Of a DNA stretch of 64,000 nt, positions 52,849 to 64,000 are shown one piece after another. The stretch comes from Haliclona indistincta (Eukaryota > Porifera > Demospongiae > Haplosclerida > Chalinidae). The position numbers were made by a program, and so were the translations under genes. The notes beneath the pieces were generated by a model, which made no database searches, was not told the origin of the DNA, and worked only from the letters and a program-made list of their open reading frames with translations. Position 1 is the stretch's first letter. Every line of letters begins with the position of its first letter. The stretch spans positions 17,465,152-17,529,151 of the forward strand of contig OZ024784.1 of NCBI GenBank assembly GCA_964017065.1. The letters are read 5' to 3'.

Positions 52849-55739
52849 TTAGTAGAACCGATAGTTGAAAAATGAGCTCACTTTAATCTCCTGGTCCTCT
52901 GATCCAGTGAACACTGTGTCATGCCAGAGTGCTAGCGAATGTATGGCTCCTTCGTGTCTCTGGAGTGCCTGGATTGGTAGCATGTTCTCCAGATTCCACA
53001 CCTGTTGAATTAGAAGACACAGTAACCTTACACAACACAGCTACTGTCTAATGGATGTAGGGATTGCAATATTGAAGCAAAAAAAACACTGTTCGGAGAC
53101 AGTCTCTGTTTTTTTAAGAGTATGATCATTGTGTACTGACCTGTACTACGGAGTCGGAAGATGCTGAGAACATGAACACACCAGATGGTGACTCGGTCAC
53201 TTTCAGCACTGTCACTATCCCAATGTGACCGGTCAATGTACACACATGATTGAGAGTGACTCTGTCGTACACTTGAATATTCTGATTATGAGTCCCTGAG
53301 ACACAAGGAGACGGACCAATAAAATGTACTTGCTACTGAACAACACTCGTGTACCCCTTCCTTGCTCTTACCTACAATGACTAGCTTCCTGGTGACAGCT
53401 ATAGAGTAGATAGCGCCATAACTAGTGCTCATTTGGGTCACCATGGCGAAGTCGCCACTTGCCTTCCACACATGAATCTTGTTATGTGAACCACTGTATA
53501 CCACATCCTAAAAGGAAGAAAATGGTGAAAATCACCTAGGCTTACTATGGTCTTACCTGTCGCTTGTCGTAGACCAGTGCTCTTACCCAGTGGGTCAGTC
53601 CGTCTTTGTTACCAATACTGTGTACCTCAGTGAGTGTGAGCGGGTCCCAGAACTATGCGTGCACGAGAGCTATTGTAACGTGAGTTTATACACATACTTT
53701 GATGGATCCGATAGACGATGTGATAACATACTCTTTACTGCACACCATTGCACTGGTTATACCATCGTGTGCTTGCTGGAGTGTGAGATAGTTGTCATAT
53801 GCAGTGTTTAATAACCCATTACACTCCAGGCATTCAGTAGTTGTCAAAACTGTATTTGACTACGGAACTCACATCGATTTTTCCTATCTCTTCTAGTGTG
53901 TCAATCTGCCATGATCTTAATGACAGATCAGTGCCTGTGCTGTACAATATTCCTCTACCAACAGCTAAACACATTGTCTGTCACAATAAACCAATGACGA
54001 TCAAAATAAGAAATGCGAAAAGAAAAGTGATTGCTAACCGCTTCTTTGTGAGCAGGTATGGTCTTCAGGCATCCTCTTCTAAGATCAGCAATGTCCCAAA
54101 CCTTGACTGTCCCATCACTACTACCACTGTATAGATGAGCTCCAAACGCAGCTTGACACCATATAGTAGCTTTGTGACCTCTAGTGAATGAAGAAAAAAT
54201 CGCAAACTAAACAGTGCAATATTAATAGTACCTGAAGGTTCCTATACATTTCAAGGTGAAAGGCATCTGCCATACAAATGGTCTATGCTTCATCTCGCCC
54301 ACAGCGGCATGAGATGATGCAACGGAGTAAACAGATGCAATTGACTCAGTCGAATATCTCTTGTACTGCTCTGCATAAGATCTGGGGCAGACAGAAACAG
54401 CAGTCTAATTTACTTTCTGTGAACAAGCATGTTATTAGAAGATACATGTATAGCATACATTCTAGGTATAACCTACTACACTTGTTATGTATTCATAGCA
54501 ACAGTGCATAGCAAAAGTGATCTCAAATTCTCAAACAACTACTAGGTTTGCTATGACTAACCGTCTAAGGTAGTATGGCGTGGTGCTGTTCTCTCCTGCA
54601 GGAGGTGGACCATTGCCACGTCGTAATCTAACAGACTTGAATGATTCCACTTCAGTATCCAGCTGGTCCATGCGAGACGTCAGTGTAGTGATGGCTCTAT
54701 GACAAGAGGGGAGATAGAGGGGGCAGTGATTCAGCTATACTCTCACAATGCCTGCTGCTCCATCTGCAGTGTCATGGTCTGCTTTTCAATGGTCATCTTC
54801 TCCAATGCTTTGAGCACCTTTTGCATCGAGATTTGCAATGCTTCATTCTGCTCTTTCACTGCCTTTAGCTATGAGATGTCAATGTAAGGACTGTATGCAT
54901 TCTTCATAAGCTTGCATGCAGACACACATAGATGTGTTTACAAATCATTACATGCATAGGTTCCATGAAACTGACTGAATTACCTCTTTCATTGTGATAG
55001 TAAGCAGCTGTGACTCATCCGTGTATACACAGTGCTGCTTGTGCTCGGTGACCTCTTCCTTCAGTCCTCTGAATGTACAGCCTACACGAAAACAAACAGG
55101 TCTATCTAGTTGCTAGCCAGTCCGAGCAGCTACTAGCGTACCAAAGTCAGAGAAAGGGCACGGCACTTGACTGCATTTTGCAAGATGGTCGTCAAAGTCT
55201 TTTTTGCGTAATGCACCACACTGGTCTCCTCCGTACGGGCACACAGCATGTGAGAATTCACATTTGTCCTCGTGATGGTCTCGTGAGCCCAGCTTGACCA
55301 TCTGGCTGCAGCCGGTCTGATCCCGTTCACAAGTGAGTCCTCCGTCCCGCGAGATCAGACCAAAACAACAGTATATCAACAGATCATCAACCTGACATGC
55401 AGGATTGTAATATGATAAAACCCAGCTAGTACATGCTCTCTGTACCTGTCCACTAACTGCTCTGTTGAGTACGAGCTGTGTCCCATCACACTCAACACTA
55501 TCCAGTGGGCATCGCGTGCCAGTGAGAACCATACTCTCAATGCAACCACGACAGAACGTGTGCCCACATTTGACTGATATAACTGGTTCTGAGAACACCC
55601 GTTGACAGACAGGACACACCAGGGCCGACGGCTCGGTGACGAACATGGTTAGTCTTCTAGGCATCGTCGGAACTAGTGACAGCTGTGGGCTGCAGAAGAG
55701 ATGAACCATTGTTAGACTGCTCCGACTGCTCGCAGCCAT
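52849..55739 (-). CDS. TRAF7: TRAF7-like E3 ligase (RING, TRAF zinc fingers, WD40)
   Basis: TRAF7 is a RING ubiquitin ligase with a C-terminal WD40 propeller that acts in MEKK3/JNK signalling in vertebrates. The ATG at 55739 gives MAASSRSSLTMVHLFCS. The RING is CPVCQRVFSEPVISVKCGHTFCRGCI with the closing CPLD. Zinc-finger segments follow: LTCERDQTGCSQMVKL, HHEDKCEFSHAVCPYGGDQC and LAKCSQVPCPFSDFG. Next is a coiled coil with LKAVKEQNEALQISMQKVL-like helices, encoded around 54750-54870. The WD40 exons include DLRRGCLKTIPAHK, VYSGSHNKIHVWKA, YGAIYSIAVTRKLVIVG and the final HEGAIHSLALWHDTVFTGSEDQEIK, ending at 52849. Order and spacing match human TRAF7. The C-terminus runs about ten residues past the last blade. 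Divergent with EXOC5, 194 bp between starts. Confidence 0.85.
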
Positions 55740-55933
55740 ATTTGCTGCTATTGAAGCTCTTGTAAGCAGTGCATAATTTTAGCTATCATAATAACAGCAA
55801 CTAGCACTACAAAACAAAACACGCTGTGCAACTTACAACAATTTTAGCTGCGGAATCCACTTTCGATGCCAGCCATTAAACCACGCCCCTCTGTATACAT
55901 CGACCAGTCACGTGATCAAATTCCCTGCTAGCT

Positions 55934-58900
55934 ATGGCTGCTCCCTCTCTCAGAGACTTCGAGCCAGTGAGTGAACTGGGACTCTTTATTCTGTGTGTAT
56001 AGTGTGTGGGTGTGTCTAAGTCTTGGTGGTAGTTCTATCGTAATGTAGACATGTTGAAAGCACAAGCAGGCTTTTACCAATCCTTTGGTACAATGGGACT
56101 GATTTGTACACTATCTTTAGGATGCATTCGTTCTGGAGAAGTACCTGGAAAAGTTATCCCAGATGAACCCCAACACTGGGCTGGGCCCTCTCAGCAAGAA
56201 GAAGGACATGCCTTTTGATCCTCAAGTGCTGCTGGAGTCGTTTCAGAATAGTCTCAGTCTAATAAACGACCTTACCGAGAAAGTACAGAAACGAGTCGAT
56301 AAACTTGAGTTCTTGTGCGCTAAACAAGAGAGGGACCATGCCGATAGGGTCAAGCAACTCGAACCAACATTCCAGGTGTGTTGCAGTCTGTACATCTAAC
56401 TCACGCGCTCACTTTTTTCCTCATAGGATGCATTTACCGACTTTCATATTCTAGAAGACAGGATCACTTATGTTGCTAGGAAGGTGGTCCACCTCGGCGA
56501 CCAGTTGGAGGGGTCTAATAACTACCGTCAAAGAGACATCGAGGCACTCAAATTGTTAGAAGTTATGAAAGAATTCTCAGAAAGATCAAAACCGTCTCGT
56601 CCTGAATTTGTTGAGCCTAATCGGGTAAGTATAATGTCAATTGCACTAACATAATTTTTTTTCAAAATTATTTATGAATAGCCTAACAAAATTTGAATTT
56701 ATAAAATTTTGAATGAAACATCATTTTTATATGTACAGTTAACGGAAGGAGCTGAGCTGATTAACAAGTTGAATGTTCTCGCGAATGAGCTCCCTCTGAC
56801 AGAAAAGTGAGTCCATTATACCGGTTACTGTAGCATGCACATTTGTTGAATTTTGTGTTTAGATACGAAAGTATGCGGCACAATATCGCTCAACGATACG
56901 CAGAAATTGAGAGACAACTCGTGGACAAGTTTTGTGATGCTCTGCGATCGTCGGACGTGAAGAGAATGAAAAAGTTTGCCTCTACGCTTCAGGTCTTCCC
57001 TCACGTAAGTTTGAGTATTAGGAGCATTCCTTCCTATCTTGAGATCTTATTTTTTTCTCCTCACAGGGTGCTAGTCAGAGTGTGGTCAACTATATTCACC
57101 ATCATACCCAGGTTAGCTAAAGTGTAGTGACACACACTTGCAGCCTACCTGTCCTCCTCTGTAGACAATGGCGCAATTGGGATCGTTTGATGAACTATTT
57201 CACACTGTTGGTACCAGATGCGTCAAGGTATGACCGCTACAGCAGTGTGCCTGTGGCGTGGTACTCTTTGTGCTGTTGCTGCAGATCAGCAAGCAAGTTG
57301 TAGAGGTGTTTGATAATTCAGAAGAGGTGATGACTAAATTCATTCAAAATGTCACTGAGAAAGTTCTTCTGGTGAGTGTGAGAAAGTTCTTCTGGAAAGT
57401 TCTTCAATGTATTCTATACACGATTTTCTTTTCGTCAATTTTCTTTATTACTTACTGATTTCTCTCTCTCTTCACAGGATTACGTCAATAAAGAGCTGAT
57501 CGGCAAAGCAACAGAAGCTTATCTACAACGTCTCTATCAGTTGCACATAAAGTCAGACATTGGCTCATTGGTTAATGTTCGATTTTATGTGTTTCATACA
57601 ATAGAGCTATGTTGCTCAAAGATACTCTATCACAACTGGTTGTAAGGATCGACCCTGTGTTCCTCAGCAAGACACTGAGAGCTACTCTATTTTGTGATCA
57701 CCTTGGAGGATATGCTGAGTGAGACTTGTAATGAAGATGTTGTTTTACGCTGCTTGTTGCTGTTTTATAGAATGGAGGTCAAGCAGCTTAAAGACAAGTC
57801 CCAGCGTATGGTGGACGAGTTCAATGCACAGAAGGGTATCCAGAGAAAAGGAGGAGCTGGATCAGTGTAAGTATTACAAGAGCTTATTATGATATGTCGA
57901 AGTGTATTCTGTTAGAATATTGACCAGTTTCGTTTCACTGTATCAGTAACTGAGTGCAGAATCGATTTCAAATTGTGTTCAGAGTTGAATAATTTTATTT
58001 CTTTGTCTGTTGTGCTATTATCGTATCCAAGTCTATTGTGTGTTGTCAGTGATGATACTGTAACACTCATTTGTGATATTGTCCATTCTTCACGTAGCCG
58101 TGCTACCATCTCTGTTCCTGCATCATCTATAACTCCTGAGGAGAATCTTGTGTCCGAGATAACGTGTCTTACTGTTCTCAATGAATCAAAGACCTCTATC
58201 AAAAGATGCAAAGAGGTCCATATTAATACTGTACTGCACCATCACACTATTGTACTATTTATAGAATAGTATAGCATTAGTATTACTGTATTGTACTATT
58301 TATAGAACAGTATAGCATTAGTATTACTGTATTACTGTAGTTGCTGTTGGATCGTGAGTTATCTCACGTGATGAGAGACATTTTCCTCACTCTACTGAGC
58401 ATTCTTGGTGCTGATCATTTTAACGTTGCTATTGACATTGCTGGTAAATCATTTTTTGAGCATGCACTGTTGAGTTTAGTGCATACGTTTGTTTTCTCTT
58501 TTCATAGCTGAGTTGAAAGTGGGCCCGACTGGATTGTTTCTCCAAGTGGTTGGAAGTGTCAACAAGAACTTTCATTTGATAGAGAAGCAGTTTCGAGATC
58601 TCATATTGCCCTCGATCTAGTGAGTGGTTATCATTATCAGTGAGGGACTTGTATTATTGATCACACCCAGCTATGCTCCTGTGGCGTCTGTATGCAATGA
58701 GAAGAAGAGAGAGCTGCTCAGCAAGCTTGAGACCAAGATTGAGGCCGGGATGGAAAAGTTAGATCATGCACACGTCATTGTGGTTGCTAACTGTAGCTAT
58801 CAGTGTGTGATAAACCCTATCCATTATCTGACATTATCCATTATCTTGCAGGTGCATTGCTGGAATGGTTGGTACCCTGAAGCAGATTCTCTCCACACAG

Positions 58901-60948
58901 AGGAAGACAGATTACAGACCAGAGGAGCCGGCAAATGCTGAAGTCACTCATGTTGGTCACACTATTGGTCACTCATGTTGGTCACACTATTGGTCACTCA
59001 TGTTGGTCACACTATTGTCACTCATGTTGGTCACACTATTGGTCACTCATGTTGGTCACACTATTGGTCACTCATGTTGGTCACACTATTGGTCACTCAT
59101 GTTGGTCACACTATTGGTCACTCATGTTGGTCACACTATTGATCACTCATGTTGGTCACACTATTGGTCACTCATGTTGGTCACACTATTGGTCACTCAT
59201 GTTGGTCACACTATTGGTCACTCATGTTGGTCACACTATTGACCACACTATTGGTCACTCATGTTGGTCACACTATTGGTCACTCATGTTGGCCACACTA
59301 TTGGTCACTCATGTTGGTCACACTATTGGTCACTCATGTTGGTCACACTATTGATCACTCATGTTGGTCACACTATTGGTCACTCATGTTGGTCACACTA
59401 TTGGTCACTCATGTTGGCCACACTATTGGTCACTCATGTTGGTCACACTATTGGTCACTCATGTTGGTCACACTATTGGTCACTCATGTTGGTCACACTA
59501 TTGGTCACTCATGTTGGTCACACTATTGACCACACTATTGGTCACTCATGTTGGTCACACTATTGGTCACTCATGTTGGTCACACTATTGGTCACTCATG
59601 TTGGTCACACTATTGGCCACTCATGTTGGTCACACTATTGACCACACTATTGGTCACTCATGTTGGTCACACTATTGGTCACACTATTGGTCACTCATGT
59701 TGGTCACACTATTGGTCACTCATGTTGGTCACACTATTGGTCACTCATGTTGGTCACACTATTGGTCACTCATGTTGGTCACACTATTGGTCACACTATT
59801 GGTCACTCATGTTGGTCACACTATTGGTCACTCATGTTGGTCACACTATTGGTCACTCATGTTGGTCACACTATTGGTCACTCATGTTGGTCACACTATT
59901 GGTCACACTATAGTAGTATTGTATGTGGTATTGTCCATTGTAGTATATTGAACATTGTCTGTGTGTTGTTCATTCAATGTCACTCTTTGTTCATTCAGAC
60001 TTGCACTAAGGCAGTGGCGTACATAGAAGAGTGCACTAGTGTCATAAAGTTATCTCTGGATGGCAAGAATCAAGAGGTGGTTCTCTTGGAGTTTGGCATC
60101 AGAGTACACCGAGTGATCTATGAGATGATCCTGACATTCACTGTCAACTCAGCAGGCAAGACGAGAGAGCGAGAAAGAGAGAGAGCGAGGGAGAGAGAGA
60201 GAGGGGGTAGGGAGATTTGGGATTGTGGAGAGTGGGAGAGATAAAGAGAAAGGAAAAAGAAAGTGAAAGCAGGAGGGAATGAAAATGAGAAAGATAGAGA
60301 CACAGACATTATACCACTTCAGGAGCTATGTTTCTCATCTGTGATCTCAATGAGTACAGAAAAGCAGTGAAGGAGTTCAAAGTAAGCTGAGTAGTGGGCT
60401 TGTTGTGTTATGATGTAGGCTAAAGTTTATAGTCTGTTGCTCCCACACAGTGTGTGTACTATCAGTCTACTAGTGGTTGTGTTAGTGGTATAGTAGTGGT
60501 TTATAGTGTAGTGTATTGTAGGAGTGTCTGTTGTGTTATGGGACCATCTAGAGACCTTAGATGTAGTGATTGTAACATTGTATAGTGGTGTGTGTGTATA
60601 CTATCAGTCTGTGAGTGTTTTGGTACTCTCTACTATAGAACCAGTATGTTGACGAATTATTCGACAACCTACAAGCTCTCTGCAATATTTTCATTGTCAT
60701 GCCGAACAACCTCAAGCAAGTTTGTTCAGAGGAACCTTATGTAAGTTGTATTAACAAAACCGTTAGTAAAAATAGAAGTTGAGCCTTTAAGTTACTGCAA
60801 TAGAGTTCGTGTGTGTGTGAGCGGACAACGCTTCAATACTGCCTCTTCCTGTTCACAGATGAGCTTTGACAGAAGTGTTATTATGCACATGGTTCAAATG
60901 AGATCCGACTACAAGACAGCTAAATTACACAAAGTATTCCAGCAGTGA
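55934..60948 (+). CDS. EXOC5: Exocyst complex component 5 (SEC10)
   Basis: EXOC5/Sec10 is a subunit of the exocyst, which tethers secretory vesicles to the plasma membrane. The ATG at 55934 gives MAAPSLRDFEP. Exon 2 continues DAFVLEKYLEKLSQMNP and FDPQVLLESFQNSLSLINDL. Then come ITYVARKVVHLGDQLEGSNN (human ISYVATKVCHLGDQLEGVNT), ELINKLNVLANELPL, MTKFIQNVTEKVLL, FHLIEKQFRDLILPS, MVGTLKQILSTQRKTDYRPE, SLDGKNQEVVLLEFGIRVHRVIYE, MFLICDLNEYRKAVKEFK and NNLKQVCSEEPYMSFDRSV. It ends HKVFQQ, TGA at 60946-60948. About seventeen exons cover the whole family length. One intron (after the TDYRPEEPANAE exon) is filled by a 25-bp minisatellite, and the next has a GA-rich tract. Confidence 0.9.
58943..59911. 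repeat. Minisatellite, 25-bp unit (13 + 12 bp subunits), in an EXOC5 intron
   Basis: About 39 tandem units are built from GGTCACTCATGTT plus GGTCACACTATT. Variants include GACCACACTATT and doubled 12-bp subunits. Because 25 is not a multiple of three and the unit has no stop codon in any + frame, long apparent frames run through it in all three frames; these are artefacts. The array begins exactly at the exon end, where the first GT of the repeat is a possible splice donor. Confidence 0.95.
60160..60300 (+). repeat. Purine-rich (GA)n tract
   Basis: A simple AG/GA-rich stretch in the EXOC5 intron after the exon ending in TVNSA. The open frames on either strand are compositional. Confidence 0.85.
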
Positions 60949-61162
60949 CATAAACTAGAACTCACCAACAGCAGAACGAACAGATATTGACAACATTATA
61001 TTGAATGTGCGGTTATTATTTAAAATGGTGAAAAATTATAAGAAGTAATTTCTCTTCCTGAAGATGTGCTCTGGCGTACACGCCAAATGACTCTGTTACA
61101 AGACATGATGGGTATAAGTGATTAGTATACAAACTTGATACATGGTGATTATAAGGTGGTGG

Positions 61163-62476
61163 TTAATGGTTGTGTGATGAGTCTGAACTACTAAGTAACT
61201 GGATGAGCTCGTACAGGTCTCCTCTGCTACCACCAATGTTTTTCTGCCATATTTTAAGCAGTTGTAGCGCCTGGGCTGCTGGATTACCAAACTGTTGTTT
61301 AAGAGCCTCCAGTTCAATGTCAGGCACGTCGACTGCACTCGCCAGAAGAGGCATATCTTGAGTCACGAATTTAGAACAGCGAACTAGGTCGGCTAATGTG
61401 GGAGCATTCTGCATGTCTTGTTCGGAGTATACTTTGACCGGGCCTCCGTTTTGCTGAGCCTGCAGAGGCTGTGGGAAAGAGGGAAGAGGGAGTGGTTTAA
61501 CCTATTGATGGACAATAACATTATAGACACCACTACTACCACAGTCAAAGTGAAGAGTGTTTGGTTAAAGCAATATATGTCAACACAGGATAGGTATAGT
61601 ACCTGAGTGGGATAGTATATCTTGTTACAATAGTAATAGGTATTACTAGGAAATACTCCGCTATTGTTACCCTACTGAGTACACTGTAATCTTAATACAA
61701 TAACAGACGCAACTGAAATTCAATGCCGGGCCGGGTGCATACAGCAGGTCGGTAATCTTACCACTTGTGCCGGGCTCCCGTTGCTGTACGTGACACCATT
61801 CTCCACCACTCCTTGCTGCTGTGGGTGATGTTGCTGCCTTGATGGTGTTTGGGAACTGAATTGCATGTAAAGGAGAGTAGCTATTATAGTGTATAGGTTA
61901 CCTTGAGTTGCTTGGTAGATCCTCTCTAGCATTTTGCATCTGGTGAATGGATGGGTTGACTGTTAGTAAAGATGTCAGCATTCCTGATTGCTCCTCGACA
62001 AACTGTGTCAGTGCGGGAACACGTTCATATTCAGGGGTTGTTGGTGCTTGCTGGGCCAGCGAAGTCGTACGCCGCTCAGTAGCTCCTGGTCCACGACCAG
62101 TGTACGTCCCCCGAGGCAATCGCAATCTCTTCTGCGGATCCCCCATGTTCATCAGTGCTTCCAGTCGCGGCTTCTGCTCGCGCCATCGACGCACAAGACT
62201 TTCGTCCACGTTGAATTGCTTGCCAGCAGCAGAATTGCTGGTCTCCAGAGCATACGCGGCAACCTGCACTTTAAATTCTATGGAGAATTTGTTTCGCTTG
62301 GGTCCCCTAGTAGGGACCGTAGATTCTTCAGGACTAGCTCTTTTTGCACCCGACGGAATGGCTTCGTCGTTGTCAGTGTTCTCCGTATCATTGGTCTCCC
62401 AGTAGTAGCTAGTAGTCGGCATGTGCTCGCTAATTCCCTCTTTCATGTCTTCGCTAGGCATCACTGGTAGCTCCAT
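61163..62476 (-). CDS. Brinker-type DNA-binding domain fused to a Death-like domain, gene 1
   Basis: Exon 1 (62476 to 61902) encodes an acidic start (MELPVMPSEDMKEG), a basic KR stretch and a Brinker/psq-type helix-turn-helix: KFSIEFKVQVAAYALETSNS, AAGKQFNVDESLVRRWREQK. The WR of the recognition helix is conserved. A Ser/Gln-rich linker (SSQTPSRQQHHPQQQ) occupies a second exon. The third exon encodes a Death-fold-like helical domain: LADLVRCSKFVTQDMPLLAS, VPDIELEALKQQFGNPAAQA and LQLLKIWQKNIGGSRGDLYE, ending SSDSSHNH at 61163. The QA-LQLLKIW-x-x-x-x-G spacing is the Death-domain signature. The pairing implies a transcription factor that could be recruited by or recruit Death-domain adapters, but that role is inference. 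It neighbours a paralogue with the same order of domains. Confidence 0.75.
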
Positions 62477-62797
62477 AGTAGCTATTTAGCTCCGTAGTAG
62501 CTACTGACCACGTTGCCTGGTCACTTGTTCTTGTTAGTGGTTAGTGACTACTAAAATTAGAACTAGTGGTTAGTACCTATACTATAAATAGTAATCGTTC
62601 TATAACCCGGTAGCCACACCTCCACCACAAAACGTGGACAATAACAAGTTGTTATAAGCATGTATGATGACACAGAAAACATAATAATAATTATTATTAT
62701 TTCAATTGCAGCTATGTGCTCAGCTCTTTGTTGCTGGAAGTTAGACTGGTGAAGAGAAAAATATTGCAACGGTCAGGTAATAGCTGATGCAAGTATG
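62477..62797. other. Gap between the two DNA-binding/Death genes
   Basis: This is the promoter side of gene 1 and the 3' side of gene 2. It holds an AT-rich (ATT)n stretch near 62680-62700 and an imperfect local duplication of TAGTAGCT. No gene is visible. Confidence 0.4.
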
Positions 62798-63820
62798 TTA
62801 CCTTTCGGCAGCTAGTGAAAATCCAGCACCTGATAACAGCTTTGTCAGTTCTAGTCTTGAGCCTCCGATATTTTTTTGCCATATCTTCAACAGTTGTAGC
62901 GCTTGTCCTGGAGTGCTTTTGTATTTGGACTTCAACTGATCCATGTCCTCATCTGTCATGTCCATAGCACTAGCAAGCAGTGACAGATTCCCCTCCATGT
63001 GGCGGGAACAACACACAATATCAGACAGTTCAATCGGCTGCATCAGCCTGCATACCAACAACACAATTATTAAAAGCAGGTGCTAATTGGGGCAGAGTCT
63101 CAATTCCCTTATACATTTTCGTCACCAGAACAGAAAGACACGAAGATGATTACAAATGCAATTTGTGATAAAAATTAATAATACATGTACAGATATAAAA
63201 GAGATTGTTGCATCAGCTGGTTACGCAGGTTTTTTCGTTGCAATCCTAAAATCAGATTTTTATTATCATTGCTGATCGGCAATGATATGTAGGGATGACC
63301 TCGAACTAAGATGACAGCTACTCATGTGTGAAAATGAGTTTTCGCCCATGTATCTACTGTTATACTAGCTGCATTTACACATATGTACATGCCGTGCAAT
63401 CTGATCACGATTTACCAACCTCGAATCTTGATCAGCCACTAGAGGATTTAACTCAATTCTCACAGTAACTTCTTCTGGATAGTTGTCGTAAGCAATAACT
63501 CCAACTGACGACAGTCTGGCATCTAACGGCAAAACAGTTCCTTTCTGCCCACCAAAAATGAATGATACATGAAATCAGAAGTATTACATCACGATGATGA
63601 AGATCGTGCACTAGAGTTCAGTTTTACTAACTTTGATTGATTTTCTTGTGTCCTTATCCTCTAGATTTTCATACTGCGTCTTAAACTTGCGCCATCGCCG
63701 TATTACGCTCTCGTTCACTCCAAACTCACGCCCGGCTACGCGGTTGCCTGTAGCCTCCGCGTGAGCTACAACTTGGAGCTTAAACGCAGCTGTATAGGTA
63801 GAGCGAGGACTATTAGACAT
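62798..63820 (-). CDS. Brinker-type DNA-binding domain fused to a Death-like domain, gene 2
   Basis: This is a paralogue of the preceding gene. Exon 1 (63820 to about 63628) has MSNSPRSTYTAAFKLQVVAH, AEATGNRVAGREFGVNES and VIRRWRKFKTQYENL, the Brinker-type helix-turn-helix placed right at the N-terminus. Exon 2 (about 63538-63425) encodes KGTVLPLDARLSSVGVIAYD and EEVTVRIELNPLVADQDS, a beta-rich spacer I do not recognise. Exon 3 has MQPIELSDIVCCSRHMEGNL, LLASAMDMTDEDMDQLKSK and ALQLLKIWQKNIGGSRLELT, the Death-like domain, ending SLAAER at 62798. The KIWQKNIGGSR string is identical in the two genes while the linkers differ, so the Death-like part is under tighter constraint. The protein is about 190 residues, very compact for a transcription factor. 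Confidence 0.72.
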
Positions 63821-64000
63821 TCTGGATGAGATCTAAGTCCGGAGAGACGATATAAGGCGTAAAAATGCGCCAGTCGTCTTCTTCTTGGCGCCCCGAGTAC
63901 GCAAAATTGATTAATTATCCAATGAATAACATTCCTCGTAGGCGCAAGGAGGGCGCGTTCATAAACAATAACTATTCTTATGATTAGACTACTTCCCCCT
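63821..64000. other. Upstream flank of gene 2
   Basis: Promoter-side sequence with a GATATAAGG stretch about 30 bp upstream of the ATG that could be a TATA element. No other feature is visible before the window edge. Confidence 0.35.

Noticed and set aside
58943..59911. CRISPR-like array
   Set aside because: Units are contiguous with no unique spacers, and the setting is an animal intron.
58865..60244. Long overlapping open frames with a HTIGHSCWSHYW-like repeat
   Set aside because: They are the three frames of a 25-bp minisatellite without stop codons, lying in an EXOC5 intron, not a repeat protein.
60160..60309. Short Ser/Phe-rich or Arg/Glu-rich frames
   Set aside because: They are products of a (GA)n simple repeat.
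61947..62470. Two + strand open frames opposite the DNA-binding exon
   Set aside because: They are antisense shadows without splice sites or recognisable domains.

Overview
This is nuclear DNA of an animal, most likely a sponge or another early-branching metazoan. The genes are spliced, with GT-AG introns often only 39-75 nt long. They are packed on both strands with tens to a few hundred bases between neighbours, and nearly every product is a conserved animal or eukaryotic protein. Assignment to a demosponge is inference from compactness, gene content and the DNA-binding/Death-domain fusions at the right end.

Layout, left to right: the 3' part of CINP (+); MCM9 (-), whose third-from-last intron carries an 8.2 kb nest of mobile DNA (974-9179); TRPT1 (+); MRPL40 (-) head-to-head with TADA2A (+); MED8 (-); SAMHD1 (-); DPP3 (-) head-to-head with URM1 (+); CFAP69 (-) head-to-head with RIOX1/NO66 (+); a lone histone H4 (-) and DRAP1 (+); seipin/BSCL2 (-); two tandem kelch-repeat genes (+), the first split by an 11.2 kb transposon in its first intron (35249-46492); PIGF (+); an intronless alpha/beta-hydrolase (-) between direct repeats of the PIGF 3' end; TRAF7 (-); EXOC5/SEC10 (+) with an intronic 25-bp minisatellite; and two neighbouring genes (-) that each join a Brinker-type DNA-binding domain to a Death-like domain.

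Mobile DNA. The MCM9-intron nest is a foldback element with arms of about 0.8 kb that carry fragments of an old transposon protein. It was hit by a TTAA-flanked MITE (1159-1765) and by a Ty3/Gypsy LTR retrotransposon (3890-8806; 199-bp LTRs with one difference, target duplication ATACC). The Gypsy element was itself hit by a second TTAA-flanked MITE (5599-6188) inside reverse transcriptase. The kelch-intron element is the most striking object. It has a 9-bp target duplication (ATGTACTTG), 12 bp perfect outermost inverted ends within about 42 bp of near-identity, and long inverted arms built of 162- and 163-bp tandem repeats. Its spliced core encodes a USP-like deubiquitinase segment, a complete-looking Ulp1/SENP SUMO protease and a second C48-like segment. 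No transposase was recognised. Removing the element and one duplication leaves an ordinary 62-nt intron.

The host genes are mostly housekeeping: DNA replication and repair (MCM9, CINP), transcription (TADA2A, MED8, DRAP1, RIOX1, H4), tRNA processing (TRPT1, URM1), dNTP control (SAMHD1), lipid and GPI metabolism (BSCL2, PIGF), exocytosis (EXOC5), cilia (CFAP69) and signalling (TRAF7). They do not form one pathway. Exon boundaries were read by eye from splice sites and family similarity, so individual junctions may be off by a few bases.
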